Part shown: positions 35,798 through 46,158 of the stretch, one piece after another | Numbering within the stretch: the first letter of the stretch is position 1 | How the letters are laid out: each line of letters begins with the position of its first letter | Assembly: GCA_028564705.1 (NCBI GenBank) | Contig: JAPXFQ010000899.1 | Span: forward strand, 3,038,001-3,102,000 | From: Apricaphanius iberus | Lineage: Eukaryota > Chordata > Actinopteri > Cyprinodontiformes > Aphaniidae | DNA: 64,000 nucleotides | Reading direction: 5' to 3' | Notes under the pieces: model-generated | Told to the model about the DNA's origin: nothing | What the model saw: only the letters and a program-made list of their open reading frames with translations | Database searches by the model: none | Position numbers and translations under genes: made by a program

Positions 35798-36254
35798 CTA
35801 CAACAATGTAACGATCAACAGCAATGGCAGTGAGTGAAAGCACTGATGCAAAAACTGTGGCACACTGCAGCAAGGGTACCAAGTGGCAGAGAGGTTGTCC
35901 AAAAGTCCAGCCATGGCTATCGAAGGCATAAGATACAGTCAATGGGACACAACTTAAACACATCAGTAGGTCGCCGGCCGCTAAATTCCCAATGAAGAAG
36001 TTGGTGGCATTATGGAGTTTCTTGTCCGCCAAAATGCAAGCCAACAAAAATGAGTTTCCAACACCAGCAACAACCACCACGAGGCAGTAGAGAGGCAAAA
36101 ATAGAGGTTTGAACTGTTGTAGAAGCTCCATCCCAACAAACATGTCTAGTGGGTTGCTGTGATTGAGTTCTTGGCCTTTGCTGCCTTCGGGCCCTCCTCT
36201 TCCTTTAGTAGCATTATCATTCACACCAAAACCCTTATCCATAAAGATGTCCAT
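35798..36254 (-). CDS. prlhr: PrRP receptor-like GPCR, coding exon 1 (N-terminus to TM3)
   Basis: First coding exon of a class A peptide GPCR that should sit in the plasma membrane and bind an RFamide peptide of the PrRP/C-RFa type. I start it at the ATG at 36254 (MDIFMDKG). An acceptor-like ctttctttctaag lies 16 bp upstream (exon start 36270), so the in-frame ATG at 36299 is probably intronic. The N-terminus has two N-glycosylation sites (NAT, NHS). TM1 has GNSFLL, TM2 has NFFIGNLAAGDLLMC. GWTFGQPLC is the WxFG-Cys loop 1 motif, and TM3 ends in AIAVDRYIVV. The three exons sum to 1,083 bp, 360 residues, close to known family lengths. Loops and TM7 match PRLHR best; which fish paralogue it is cannot be decided. 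Confidence 0.85.
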
Positions 36255-37253
36255 GTCCTTGCAGGAAAACCTTAGAAAGAAAGGATAATAATGAATCATA
36301 AAGCACTCAAATATGAATTTTGTAATTAGTCATTAAGGAGTACCATGGATGGTCTGACCAACTTAGAGTCATTTCATATAATGAAAAAACAGAATAAGTT
36401 ACAATGACTATGCATGATGGGCTGCAAAGTGGGACTGTTGCCTTGCAGCAAGAAGGTCCTGGATCTTTCTGCATGGAATTTTCATGTTCTCTCTGTGCAT
36501 GCGTTGGTTCACTCCAGGTACTCTGATTTCCTACCACAGTCTGAAACCTGTTAAGTTAGTTGTTTTTTTTTTTTTTCTAAATTCCTCTTATATATGAGAG
36601 AGTGGGTGCATGCCTGTTTGTTTGTCCTGTGTGTTGACATGTGATGGACTAGCAACCTGTTCTGGTTGTACCCCTCCTCTTGTTCCATGATAGGCACCAG
36701 CCCTTCCAGAACCCTACATATGACAAACCGTATAGATAATGGATGGATGCAGTATGTTTAATAACTGCATTTTATAAAGTAGGTTTTAAACGTTGGGCGA
36801 AAGTTGGAAACCGTGAGTTTCAATTTTATGGTTCAATGTTTGATCAAACATGTAAGGCTTAGGGTTTATATTCAGATACAGAGCAAAGCATAGGGATGGT
36901 CTACCTATGCATTCAGGGCTTTGTTAAACCCAGACAACTATTGGATATATTTTTAATGTAGATAGGTCTCTTGTGTTATAAAAGTAACTTGTTGTCAGAA
37001 GATGAGAAAGGCAGCTTGAGTCACATCATGCTGTGTACATAGACTGAGAAAAAACAAAAAACAGTGCGAATGTGAAAATTGACCCCAGGGAAGCAAATCA
37101 GTGACCGTTTGGAAAACTCCATCATGCAACGCTATAGACTTCCTGCACTTGAAATACCATACCATAGTTTGAATCCCAGACTAGAGCAGCAACTCAATTC
37201 AGGTGTGATTTGCAATCTCCAACTGTGAATGATAGTTCGTCTGTGAAAACTGC
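36255..37253. other. Upstream flank of the receptor gene
   Basis: Contains the presumed splice acceptor for the first coding exon (ag at 36272-36271 on the minus strand). The 5' UTR exon and promoter were not located. A short fish-repeat-like segment (tggactagcaacctgttc...gataggcaccagc) lies at 36640-36710. The last four bases, CTGC (37250-37253), are the left TSD of the outer LTR element. Confidence 0.45.
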
Positions 37254-37863
37254 TGTTGTATTTTACGTTTTCGGGGCTATTTTATATCTTTAGTAAGCAT
37301 TCAGAAGGTAAAAGTCTGTTTTATATTATGCATGGTTGTGAAACACATCCTTGACCAGTATTTTAATTGGGCACCTTTTGAGGAACATCAGAGCCTTGGA
37401 TATTGTTGGGAGTATGTGTGACCTTTGAGGACCTCTGAGACAAAGAGTTTTATTGAAGGCTGCAAAACCAGGATGTCTGTAGATTAGAAAGTAGGGAGGA
37501 ACCGGGACCATAAAACCATAAAACTCAGAATGAACTTTTGACTTGGATCCAGGAGGAGGAATGCATAATTCTGGACGGACCAGTGGTTGTCAAGACACTT
37601 TTTAAAAACGTTCTGATTGGAGCAGATTCCGAGGGAGAAGAGACGCCCAGAATCCTGGGAAGTTTTGGATGTCTATAAAAGTTATGACATGAAAACCATT
37701 CGTTGTCAGATGTCTTTATCTGGCCCAGAGAAAATGGGCATGTTTCTCTGTAAAACTGCAATTTGTTAATCTGTTTAGAATAAAACTGAGAACTGGGAAT
37801 TGGCTCCTAGTCTCTGCTTTGAACATGCACTGAATTATTTTTTTGATAAAATTTAATTCTACA
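37254..37863 (+). repeat. 5' LTR of the outer element (610 bp)
   Basis: Starts TGTTGTA and ends TTCTACA. It matches 54672-55242 closely except for about 97 bp at 37370-37465, where the other LTR has an unrelated segment of about 52 bp. An AATAAA-like signal (gaataaaactgag) occurs near 37780. Confidence 0.9.
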
Positions 37864-37865
37864 AA

Positions 37866-37883
37866 TGGTGACCTCGAACGTGT
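37866..37883 (+). other. Primer binding site of the outer element (tRNA-Trp-like)
   Basis: Two bases after the LTR comes TGGTGACCTCGAACGTG. It differs from the complement of the tRNA-Trp 3' end (TGGTGACCCCGACGTG) by one substitution and one inserted base. Confidence 0.7.
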
Positions 37884-38554
37884 GCAGAGTTTGGACCAAG
37901 ATCCAGTTATTTTTTAAGTTAGTTAATGGACATGTATTTGCTCTATTGACAATTTGCGCAGAGTTGCGTAGTTTTTAATTCTGTTGATTGGTTAATCTAA
38001 CATTGCGTAAATGTTGTCATGCAAGTTAAATATGTTTTTTTTGTTTTGGGCAGATTAACTGTTGCGGGCCTCGTAGTTGAAGCTGCTCATCTGTCTGTCT
38101 CTCTGTTCTGCGCATGATTGCGACCTTCTTTGCGCTCCGCAGAGAAACACCGGTGCCTGCTGGGAGATGGAGTTTGTTACTCTGCAGGACAATGGAGCAG
38201 ATGGACTGGATGGAGCGGTCCCTTCAACGACTCAAAATCGGAGCCAAAGTGCGGATCGGGGCTTGAGAATTGGCATCTCAACTTCGACAGGACGCTGTCG
38301 TAGATTCTTCAAGGCTGGCAAACGGAGAAAATTGACGGTAGAGCCGGTGTGCCCTCTGTTAATATGTACGGATTACCTTGTTGAACGGCCGGCGTATCCC
38401 CAAACGCACGATTGAGCCACGTGAATTGGGTTGTGATTGATGGTCCGGCTTTTGGTGTGTACGATTGAGGTTAGTTTTTAATAATATTGTAAAAGTACTG
38501 TATTTTATGTTTTGAGGTGACGAGCTGGTGTGTGATGCGCATGCGCCTGTGTAT
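37884..38554 (+). other. Left internal part (leader) of the outer element
   Basis: Noncoding leader with a G+C-richer block at 38060-38420. The segment 'gtgattgatggtccggcttttggt ... aatattgtaaaagtactgta' has a clear counterpart in the leader of the nested provirus (39652-39723). A donor-like GAG|GTTAGT sits at 38469/38470 in that block. The nested provirus starts at 38555. Confidence 0.65.
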
Positions 38555-39155
38555 TGTCGTGATTCATATTTTTTGGGGCTACTTTATATAACAGTCTCGT
38601 ATTGAATATGTTTATATAATCTTTAGTTAGTATTCAGAAAGTAAAAGTCTGTTTTAATTAGCTTGCATGATAGTAAAGAGATGTTTTGTCAAGTATTGTT
38701 TATGGGGGTAAGCTTTTAAGTCGTAAAACTCTAGGCTAAAGTTTATTGCATGTGGTAAAAGTAGGATGCGGAGATAAGAAACAGAGTAGGGAGTAGACAG
38801 TCATAAACAGACCGGACGGTTACAGCGATAACTCAGGAAACCTTGAGAATAAACGTTTGGTGTAATAAAAATCTAGGGGGAGGAGAATAGACATGTGAAT
38901 ACGTTCTTTGTTCTTCTTTAATAAAAATGGTACACTCCTGTATACGACAGTTCAGTTCAGTTCAACTCAGTTCTGACTGTTCCCCATCTGCAGATGTGTA
39001 TGAGTGTGAAACAGAAATTCTGTGTCTGTGCATTATTTTCTCTCTGTCTCTCAGCTCTGACTTTATTTTGGAAAACTTCCCGCCGGGGTTTAAATGTTGG
39101 CGCCCCTACACTCTCCGGAAGCGAGTGCCGATCGCATGGTAACTAGGAGCCAACA
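38555..39155 (+). repeat. 5' LTR of the inner provirus (601 bp)
   Basis: Starts TGTCGTGATT and ends GCCAACA. Counted by eye, it differs from the 3' LTR by about 11 substitutions and four single-base indels. Several aataaa signals lie in the middle (for example near 38851 and 38922). Confidence 0.93.
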
Positions 39156-39157
39156 CA

Positions 39158-39175
39158 TGGTGGAGGATGCGTGCT
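39158..39175 (+). other. Position of the inner primer binding site
   Basis: Two bases after the LTR the sequence is TGGTGGAGGATGCGTGCT. The leading TGGTG is expected for a tRNA 3'-end complement, but I cannot match the rest to a tRNA; it may be a mutated tRNA-Trp site. Confidence 0.45.
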
Positions 39176-41131
39176 CCGTAATTCGGTCTTAAGTTGTTTC
39201 GGAGCTGGGAGAGATTGAGTGTGAGTAGTAAAGTGTATCATAACTGGTTGATGCGTGTGTTTGTGGCATTGCAGTAATTTTGTGTTTTTTCCTTGGAGTT
39301 CAACAGAGAATCGGAGAGCGACTGGATTGATCCTTGCTAAATCAGCACCCGGGTGGTTTTGTATCAATCTGGAACAGCGCTAACACAAATTTAATAGGTA
39401 TTGATTGATCTAAACGTTCTCCGTTTAATGTTGATGTGTTGTTTTTTTGGTTAAGGGCCGACCATGGTGCGGATCGATACTCGACGAGTTGGCCACTCTA
39501 CCCAGAATAGGACGCTTTTCTGGATGCTCCCAGGCTACGAGCGACATAGCAGCAGGCAGGGCCCGGGAGCCCTCTGACTGCTGGATGTCTGACCTGGGAG
39601 GGGGCTGCGTTTCTTCCAAAACGTGCAGCTGAGCACTGCGAAAGTGGAATTGTGATTATGGTCCAGTTTTTGGTCGGTCCGGTTTGAGGTAGTGTTTGAT
39701 AAATATTGTAAAATTACTGTACTTGTTTCGGTGTGATTGTGGGTGTGCTTGGACGGAGTGGAGGCTAGGGAAGAAAGCTACTAGGTAGCTTTTTGCACAC
39801 TGGCCTCATATAAACTCCTCATTTAGGGGAACTAACTGACTGAATCTAAAACCATAATTCCTCTGCGAATTTTAAACGCCTAGTCGATGCCCTCGTTTTC
39901 TGTTTGTGCAGATTACGTAGAAGCTTGGCATTGTAGAGGAATAATGGGAAGTATCATTTTCGGTTGGTTACAGTACCACCATATCTAGCTTACAGCTAAC
40001 ATACAGTGTGTGTGAGTTTCGCCTGGAATAAAGGCGTTCAACCTTGTACACTTACGTAAACACGTCTAAAGTATTGTTTAACACATATATAGGACTATTG
40101 TTATGGATAACTGGTAGTAAACTCTTTAGAATATATATATATGAAATAACTTTTTATTGTAACGAAGCGGCACCGTTTTGTTCAGGTTGAGCTGGGGTGC
40201 TCATGCTTACAGCTACACTCTGGTAGCCTAGCTTCCGACCGGTATTTGTTTGACACGGTTAAACAGTTATTCGAGTTTTTGGAGACGAAGTGTGGTTCTG
40301 CTGGAGGCATTTTGTATTTGTCTTTGGTTGGTTTACTTATGAGTACAGTTTGTTCGGTTTAACATTGTAGTGAAGGATTAGCCGTCTTTGTCCCGGTTGT
40401 TTTTTCCATTCCGCGTGGTGACCCGGAAGTTCTATTGTGTTTGACTTGGTCCGCTAATTCGGTCGACTTCTTTTTTGTGAAAACGATCTACGATTGTGTT
40501 ACAAAGCGAGTTTTACAGATATTTTTTCGGTGTGTTTTAATGATAAATGAGACTGCTTTTATATTGGGAGAATTCTATTTCTTTGTGTGATTCGTGGAAG
40601 TGTCCGTCGCGGGTTTTGCCGCCGGCCGGACTTCATTAAAATTCTTTGTGTTTTAGACAAAACAGCTGATATCTCAGTATATAAATAAATTAATGAGAAA
40701 ATAAAAAGTTCGTTATAAACCTTTTTAGCTTTCCTTCGTTTCGGCTTTGCATGAATCATTATTAAGGTTAATGTTATATGACTAAAATAATACATAAACC
40801 ACTTCACTATAAAGAATAAAAATAAATAAGTTAAATAAAATACTGCCTGTCTTTACTATTAACTGCATTAATATTGGGATAAATTTGGCCTACTAATTGA
40901 TAGTTTTTCAATTAAAATAAATAATTTACAGAGTTATTACAAATTCCCTACTTCAATTTTAATCCATTTTGGATTTTGTTTTAAACTTTCAATGGCAGCC
41001 GAATATAAATTGCTTCCTGCTCCACAGGAGTGGCGCACGTTAGGTGCCCAATTGTTAGTAGGCATTACAAGGCTATATTCTGTTTTGGTTAGGGGACCAG
41101 TACAAAATGTAAAAAGCAGTTCCAGGCCAAG
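39176..41131 (+). other. Leader of the inner provirus (about 2 kb)
   Basis: An unusually long untranslated leader. It holds a donor-like GAG|GTAGTG at 39688/39689, in the block shared with the outer element, a promising source for spliced env RNA. A small ORF of 47 codons (40992-41135) ends in a TGA that overlaps the gag ATG (ATGA). The section 40545-40990 is markedly AT-rich. Confidence 0.6.
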
Positions 41132-42037
41132 ATGACGCCCAGGTGGGCTCGTGGAGATGTGAAGAGACAGTTGTTAAACTTAGTTAAAAGAAAAACAGAA
41201 CAGGAGACTGATAAATTGTTCTTGGCATACAATAGTAGATTAATGGAGAAAATAGAGCAGCACGAATACAGGTTAAATAAAGTTCAACAACAGATGGATG
41301 AGGTCCTTAAGGATCAGGACAGATTAACATCTTTGGTGCGAGGGCAGGCTGCTGACCTTCGGGGGAGTGCCAGCCCCACTAAACGTGATGAATGTGCAAC
41401 AGTTGGACAGGTTAACGACGTACAAACGTTGAGAGTTGACCAGGGCGAGGGGGTTTATCAGAATACCAGAACTCATGGGGGCCCTGATTTAATGCTTCCT
41501 GTAGTGGGAGCTTCAGATGGTTCAGAAATTTACAAACCATCGGAGAGACACATAACACATTATTTACAAGAAGCTCAAGATTCTGCTGAGGAGAATAAGA
41601 CACTGGAGACTGCTTTGCTGAAGCTCCACTTAAACGAGGCTCAGAATAAATTGAGTGACTTTCATCAGTCAAAAAAAGTGAAGCAGATGGTGGCTAAAGC
41701 AGCGCCGACTGTTGGATCAGCTACAGTGTTGCCTTCCTTTCCTGTAATGTATGCTGCAGCCGCACCGATTCAGCCATTTACTGCTCCTTTTCGGACATGG
41801 CACTCTCGGGGACGGTCACGTGGTAGGGCCAGGTTTGGTGGTAATAGAGGCCTGGGAAGAGGGCAGCCAGGTGCTGACGGTTGTCGGAGGTGTGGCTCAA
41901 ATGAGCACTGGGTGAAGGACTGTCCACATCCACGAGGGGGCGCTGTTCCTCCCGGTCAGCCACCTTCACATTTTGCTCCGAATCAGCATATGGTTCCTCC
42001 CTCCTATCAAGGAGGACAGGGGGGGCCTCAGTTTTGA
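41132..42037 (+). CDS. gag: gag of the inner provirus (301 aa, short)
   Basis: The frame starts at an ATG and encodes a charged N-terminal part with a likely coiled coil (residues about 30-70), a linker, an Arg/Gly-rich section (SRGRSRGRARFGG) and one zinc knuckle CRRCGSNEHWVKDCPH (C-x2-C-x4-H-x4-C) near the end. Gag would package genomic RNA and build the particle. I see no capsid major homology region and no N-terminal Met-Gly myristoylation signal, and 301 residues is short for a full retroviral Gag. Either capsid is missing or it is too diverged to see. The stop is TGA, with the protease frame continuing in register. Confidence 0.7.
   Translation: MTPRWARGDVKRQLLNLVKRKTEQETDKLFLAYNSRLMEKIEQHEYRLNKVQQQMDEVLKDQDRLTSLVRGQAADLRGSASPTKRDECATVGQVNDVQTLRVDQGEGVYQNTRTHGGPDLMLPVVGASDGSEIYKPSERHITHYLQEAQDSAEENKTLETALLKLHLNEAQNKLSDFHQSKKVKQMVAKAAPTVGSATVLPSFPVMYAAAAPIQPFTAPFRTWHSRGRSRGRARFGGNRGLGRGQPGADGCRRCGSNEHWVKDCPHPRGGAVPPGQPPSHFAPNQHMVPPSYQGGQGGPQF
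42035..42037 (+). other. In-frame gag stop, probable readthrough site
   Basis: TGA followed by CAA separates gag from protease. The frame is the same on both sides and open afterwards. Gamma- and epsilonretroviruses make Gag-Pol by suppression of such a stop, and UGA-C is a leaky context. That it works this way here is inference. Confidence 0.55.
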
Positions 42038-43189
42038 CAATGCCCACAGAGTACCTTGGTGAGCAGGACTAAGGGGGATCCAATGCTCACAATGGACATA
42101 TATGGACATTCATTGCCATTCTTGGTGGATACTGGTGCTACTTTCAGCACGCTGGACAGAGTTTTACCGGACGTCAATTTTTCTGGGAACACAGTGTCTG
42201 TGATGGGCATCTCTGGGGCTCCGATGATTCTTCCTGTCACTCAACCATTGCCTGTTGCGGTGGGAGGTCAAAGACTATCACATCCTTTTGTCATTGCTCA
42301 AACCACTCCTGTCAACTTGTTAGGCAGAGATCTGCTTATCAAACTGGGTGCTACTATCCTGTGTACCCCTGATGGACTTATGGTGACTTTTCCGAATGGA
42401 CATACACATTGCTGTGACACTATGAGTGGTCAATTTTTGCTGAAAGATGACACTTCACAAGTGGCTGATATTTTCTGGGCCAGATTGACTACGATGTCTG
42501 CAAGTGAATCTTCTGCGGCTGAATTTCTGAGATGCTGGAAGCCGTGGCTGCTTGAACTCCAGCCTTTTGTTCCACCGCCTGACCCATTACATGTAACCTT
42601 CCTATATGAGAGGGGCGATCCCACTTTGTATCAGGAAAAATTTGAAACAGAACTTGAAGGACAAACTTGGTCTGTGGCTTCGGGTCCATGCTTTGTGGGG
42701 AAGGAGGGTGTTGCACTGTTTGCTGATCTGACTTCAGAGCAGCATAAATGGTATATGATGGAAGCTGAAGCGCTTCCTCACATATCGCTATTGTTGCATC
42801 CAAAACATCAAGCTAAAGATTTGGGGGGAATGGTTAAAAGGGGAGTTGCATTAAAGGATTGGATTCCTACCCAGGTACCTTCAGTCTCTTTTTCTCCTTC
42901 TTCTCAGATGTACAAAATAGACACGCAGCTCTCAGACACTACTTTTTTGGAACATTTGCAGCTTTCTAGAAATCATGGCAGAGAAAAAACAGATCATCCT
43001 GATGCAGTGGAGGCATTAACGGTCGTGCCTGACTCTTTGTGGTCAGATGGTCCCACTGATGTTGGTCTAGTGCATACAACACCCATCACATTTGAGATGA
43101 AACATTCTGATCCAATTTGGCGTCCGCAGTATCCACATAAACCTCAGGCTGAAGAAGGTATTGCAGACACTATTGCAGGGTTACTTTAA
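42038..43189 (+). pseudogene. pro: Protease and start of pol, inner provirus
   Basis: Opens directly after the gag stop in the same frame. LPFLVDTGATFSTLD holds the aspartic protease DTG. The flap is not certain, but VNLLGRDLLIKLGA matches the C-terminal LLGRD/LG block of retroviral proteases. A long linker and the beginning of RT follow, up to an in-frame TAA at 43187-43189 placed a few residues before the first recognised RT block. The protease would cleave Gag and Gag-Pol in the particle. The TAA is best read as a nonsense mutation, so pol is not translated beyond it. Confidence 0.75.
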
Positions 43190-44446
43190 GTAGGAGTTTT
43201 AGAACCATCGGATTCTCCATATAACACCCCTATTCTTCCTGTAGAAAAACAAGGTACTGGTAAATACAGAATGGCACATGATTTGCGTGCTGTCAATGAG
43301 GCCCTCAAAACCCCTCCCATTGCTACACCTAATCCGTATACAGCGTTGGCATCTCTTACACCTGATTTGAAATGGTTTACCTGCATAGATTTGGCTAATG
43401 CGTTTTTCTGTTTACCCCTCCATCCTTCTGTCAGGGATGTTTTTTCATTTACATTCAGAGGCAGGAAGCTACGTTATAGTAGGCTTCCGCAGGGTTTCGC
43501 TTTGAGTCCAGGTTTGTTTAATCAGGTATTGAAGCAGTCATTGAGCACTGTACAGCTCCCTCCAGGCTGTGTTCTGACCCAGTATGTGGACAATTTGATT
43601 TTGGCGGCCCCTACTGTTGAAACATGCATAGAAGCTACTCTAGCTGTGTTACAACATCTGGGGAGAGAGGGTTATAAAGTCTCCCGTGATAAGCTTCAGT
43701 TGGTCAGACAGGAGGTCCAGTTCCTGGGGCGGAAGGTGACAGCTCAAGGCGCTGGACTGACTGACACCCACAAAAATGCTATTTTGGCTCATTCAAAACC
43801 TCTCACTGTTAAATCAATGCTGTCATTTCTGGGACTGACAAATTTTTCCAGACATTATGTGCCTCATTACACGAACCTAACTACACCACTCAGAGCGCTT
43901 GTAAATGCTCATGGTATGAAGAATCTGCATGCTAAATTAGTATGGGATATACCAGCTGAGGAGGCATTTATTAAGTTGAAACAGGCTCTAGCACAAGCAG
44001 CTGATTTGGCCACTCCTGACTATACATGTCCTTTTTTTCTCAACACATCAGAGACAGATGGGATTGTTAATGGCATTTTGTTTCAGAAAAAGTGTGGTCA
44101 GAGACACATTCTTATGTATCTTAGCATAAAGCTGCAAGCTATTGAAATGAGACAGCCGCCTTGCACGAGACACGCAGCCGGTATTGCTCATCTAGTGGAA
44201 AAAACATCACACATTGTCAGGGGTTATCCACTTCATATTTTGACATCTCATGGGTTCATGGCATTGGTTAATTCTGAGATGTTTACTCTTTCAACTTTGC
44301 GTCAACAGCGAATTAGCAGAGTTTTGGAAGCACCGAACATTGTTTTTACGCATGAAGGAATAAACATGGCTGACCAAATGACCATCTCTGGGGAGCAGCA
44401 TGACTGTGTCAGACTGAATTCGGTTGCTCAAAAAAATACGTCCTGA
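43190..44446 (+). pseudogene. pol: Reverse transcriptase, inner provirus (defective)
   Basis: Continues in the protease frame after the TAA. RT blocks in order: YRMAHDLRAVNEAL, WFTCIDLANAFFCLPL (first catalytic Asp), LPQGFALSPGLFNQ, QYVDNLILAAP at the YxDD position, and LGRKVT. The usual YVDD reads YVDN, so one of two paired catalytic Asp is Asn. The connection domain follows, with PPCTRHAAGIAHLV as in murine-type pol. The frame ends at 44446 because of a one-base change in or near an A7 run at about 44430, after which RNase H lies in the next frame. Confidence 0.85.
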
Positions 44447-45257
44447 TTTGCGATCTGACCCTTTGCCTTCAGGTGTTGTGCTTTATACAGATGGTTGCTG
44501 TTTTAGGGATTCGCAGGGGCAGTTGAGATCAGGTTTTGCAATAGTAGAGCAAAATGGGGATTCCTTTCAGACTGTTGTTTCAGGGAAGCTTGATGGCAAG
44601 CAGAGCGCACAGCGTGCTGAAATAAGGGCTCTTATTGACGCATGCAAGTGGGGCAGAGATAAAGATGTGACGATTTACACTGATTCGAATTATGGGTTTT
44701 CTGTCATTCATTATGAATTACCACAGTGGAAAAGAGCAGGTTTTGTTACCACTACGGGTAAGCCTATACAGCATCATGCAGATATTATGGAACTTTTGGA
44801 TGTTGTCATGTTACCAGCTAACCTTGCTGTTCTTAAATGTAAGGGTCACAGCAAGGCTGACACTGTTGATGCGCGTGGAAATGCTGCGGCAGATTTGGCT
44901 GCAAAAGAGGCAGCGGGTTACCTGTCACGTGTCCACACACAGCTGATTGTCACGTCAGCACAGGAACTGTCAGACAGTTTTACTGAGGAATTGCAGTTGG
45001 CACAGCAGGCTGCTGCGCCACAGGAGATGACTATGTGGAAGGATAGAGGTGCTGTTTTTGCTGATGGTTTTTGGCGTGGGCCTGATGGCCGTTTGGTTTT
45101 ACCTGCCGCGTTAAAACCCACCCTTTTTCAGGAGGCTCATGGTGTGGCACATGTGTCATACACTCAGATGAAACGTAATCTTTGTTTCTGGTGGCATCCT
45201 TTCCTGCCACATATGATTAAGCGTTTTTTGAGTGAATGTGTGGTGTGGTCAATTTAA
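44424..45257 (+). pseudogene. pol: RNase H and start of integrase, inner provirus
   Basis: Shifted by one base relative to RT. RNase H carboxylates are visible in VLYTDGCC, AQRAEIRAL, TIYTDSNYG and GNAAADLA. A spacer follows, then the integrase zinc-binding part with EAHGVAHVSYTQ and the first Cys of its CC pair. The frame is lost at about 45240 within a gtgtggtgtgg run, so the second Cys is read in another frame. RNase H would remove RNA from the RNA/DNA hybrid. No catalytic residue of RNase H looks changed. Confidence 0.85.
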
Positions 45258-46158
45258 TCCTAAGCCTACTATCAAGCCAGAAATGGGAGCCTTCCAGGAC
45301 TTGTGCAGGCCTGGCGAGGAGATCGTGATCGATTATACAGATATGGGGACACCTGTTAGGGGTTTCCGATACCTGTTAGTGATTATTGATTCATTGACCT
45401 CGTGCTTTTCTGCTTTTCCTGCTAGACGGGAGACTTCTGAAACGGTGGTGAAATCTTTGATTAACCACTGGATTCCGTGCCATGGCGTTCCGACTAAGGT
45501 CAGGTCTGACAATGGCACACATTTTAAAAATAAACATCTCCGGCAGGTTGAGGAACAGATGGGAATAACCCACAAGTTCGGCACTGTTTATCATCCGCAA
45601 TCGCAAGGTGTTGTCGAGCGTTCTAATTCTACTTTAAAGTTGAAGCTGGCAAAGATTTCAGCTCAGACGGGGCTTAATTGGCTAGATGCTCTCCCTATTG
45701 CTCTGATGGCCATCAGATCATCTGTCTGTAGGACGAAATGTCTTACTCCTTATGAGATGTTTACAGGCAGGATCTTCCCTGGTCCTTGGGCTGGCAGAGA
45801 ACCACAGGTTTCGCCCCATCCTGATCCAGATCCTCGAGGTGATCATCAGCAGCTGAAGGGCCTGGTCTCCTCCTTCCTTCCGGCTCCCCGTGACGTGCAG
45901 GGACCTGCGGCGTCTGCTTCCGAGGCTGGACGAGTTTGGCTGAAGGGGTATAAGAGAAAGTGGCAGGAGCCCCGCTGGTCTGGCCCGTTCCAGGTTGCTG
46001 CTCGTACGACTCACGCTGTCCAGCTGCGTGGGAAAGGTTCTACTTGGTTTCACTGGTCCCAGTGTGCTCCGGCCCCCGACCCCCCCCTCCTCACCTGCAG
46101 CAGCTCTCTGCTGACCTGGAGGAATCTCTCTGCAGTGGGTGGTGTCGGTTCTGACTAG
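45232..46158 (+). pseudogene. pol: Integrase core and C-terminal domain, inner provirus
   Basis: The DDE triad is seen in VIDYTDMG, VRSDNGTHF and QGVVERSNSTLK with normal spacing. GVPTKVRSDNG and TVYHPQSQG are typical of retroviral integrases. The C-terminal part has GRVWLKGY and GPFQVAARTTHAVQL, an SH3-like DNA-binding domain as in gamma-type integrases. The enzyme would join viral DNA ends to the host with a 4-bp stagger, agreeing with the GTAT duplication. The core itself has no stop, but it is disconnected from upstream pol by a frame change. Confidence 0.88.

Noticed and set aside
36255..36299. Receptor start at the upstream in-frame ATG (36299)
   Set aside because: A pyrimidine-rich acceptor (ctttctttctaag) lies between it and the ATG at 36254, so it is probably intronic.
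41412..42047. Antisense ORFs opposite gag, such as 41412-41672 and 41778-42047
   Set aside because: They are reverse-strand shadows of gag, with no motif or start context arguing for an antisense gene.
44424..44446. Programmed frameshift between RT and RNase H at an A7 run
   Set aside because: The change is +1 and lies in the middle of pol, where retroviruses do not shift frame; a single-base mutation is simpler.
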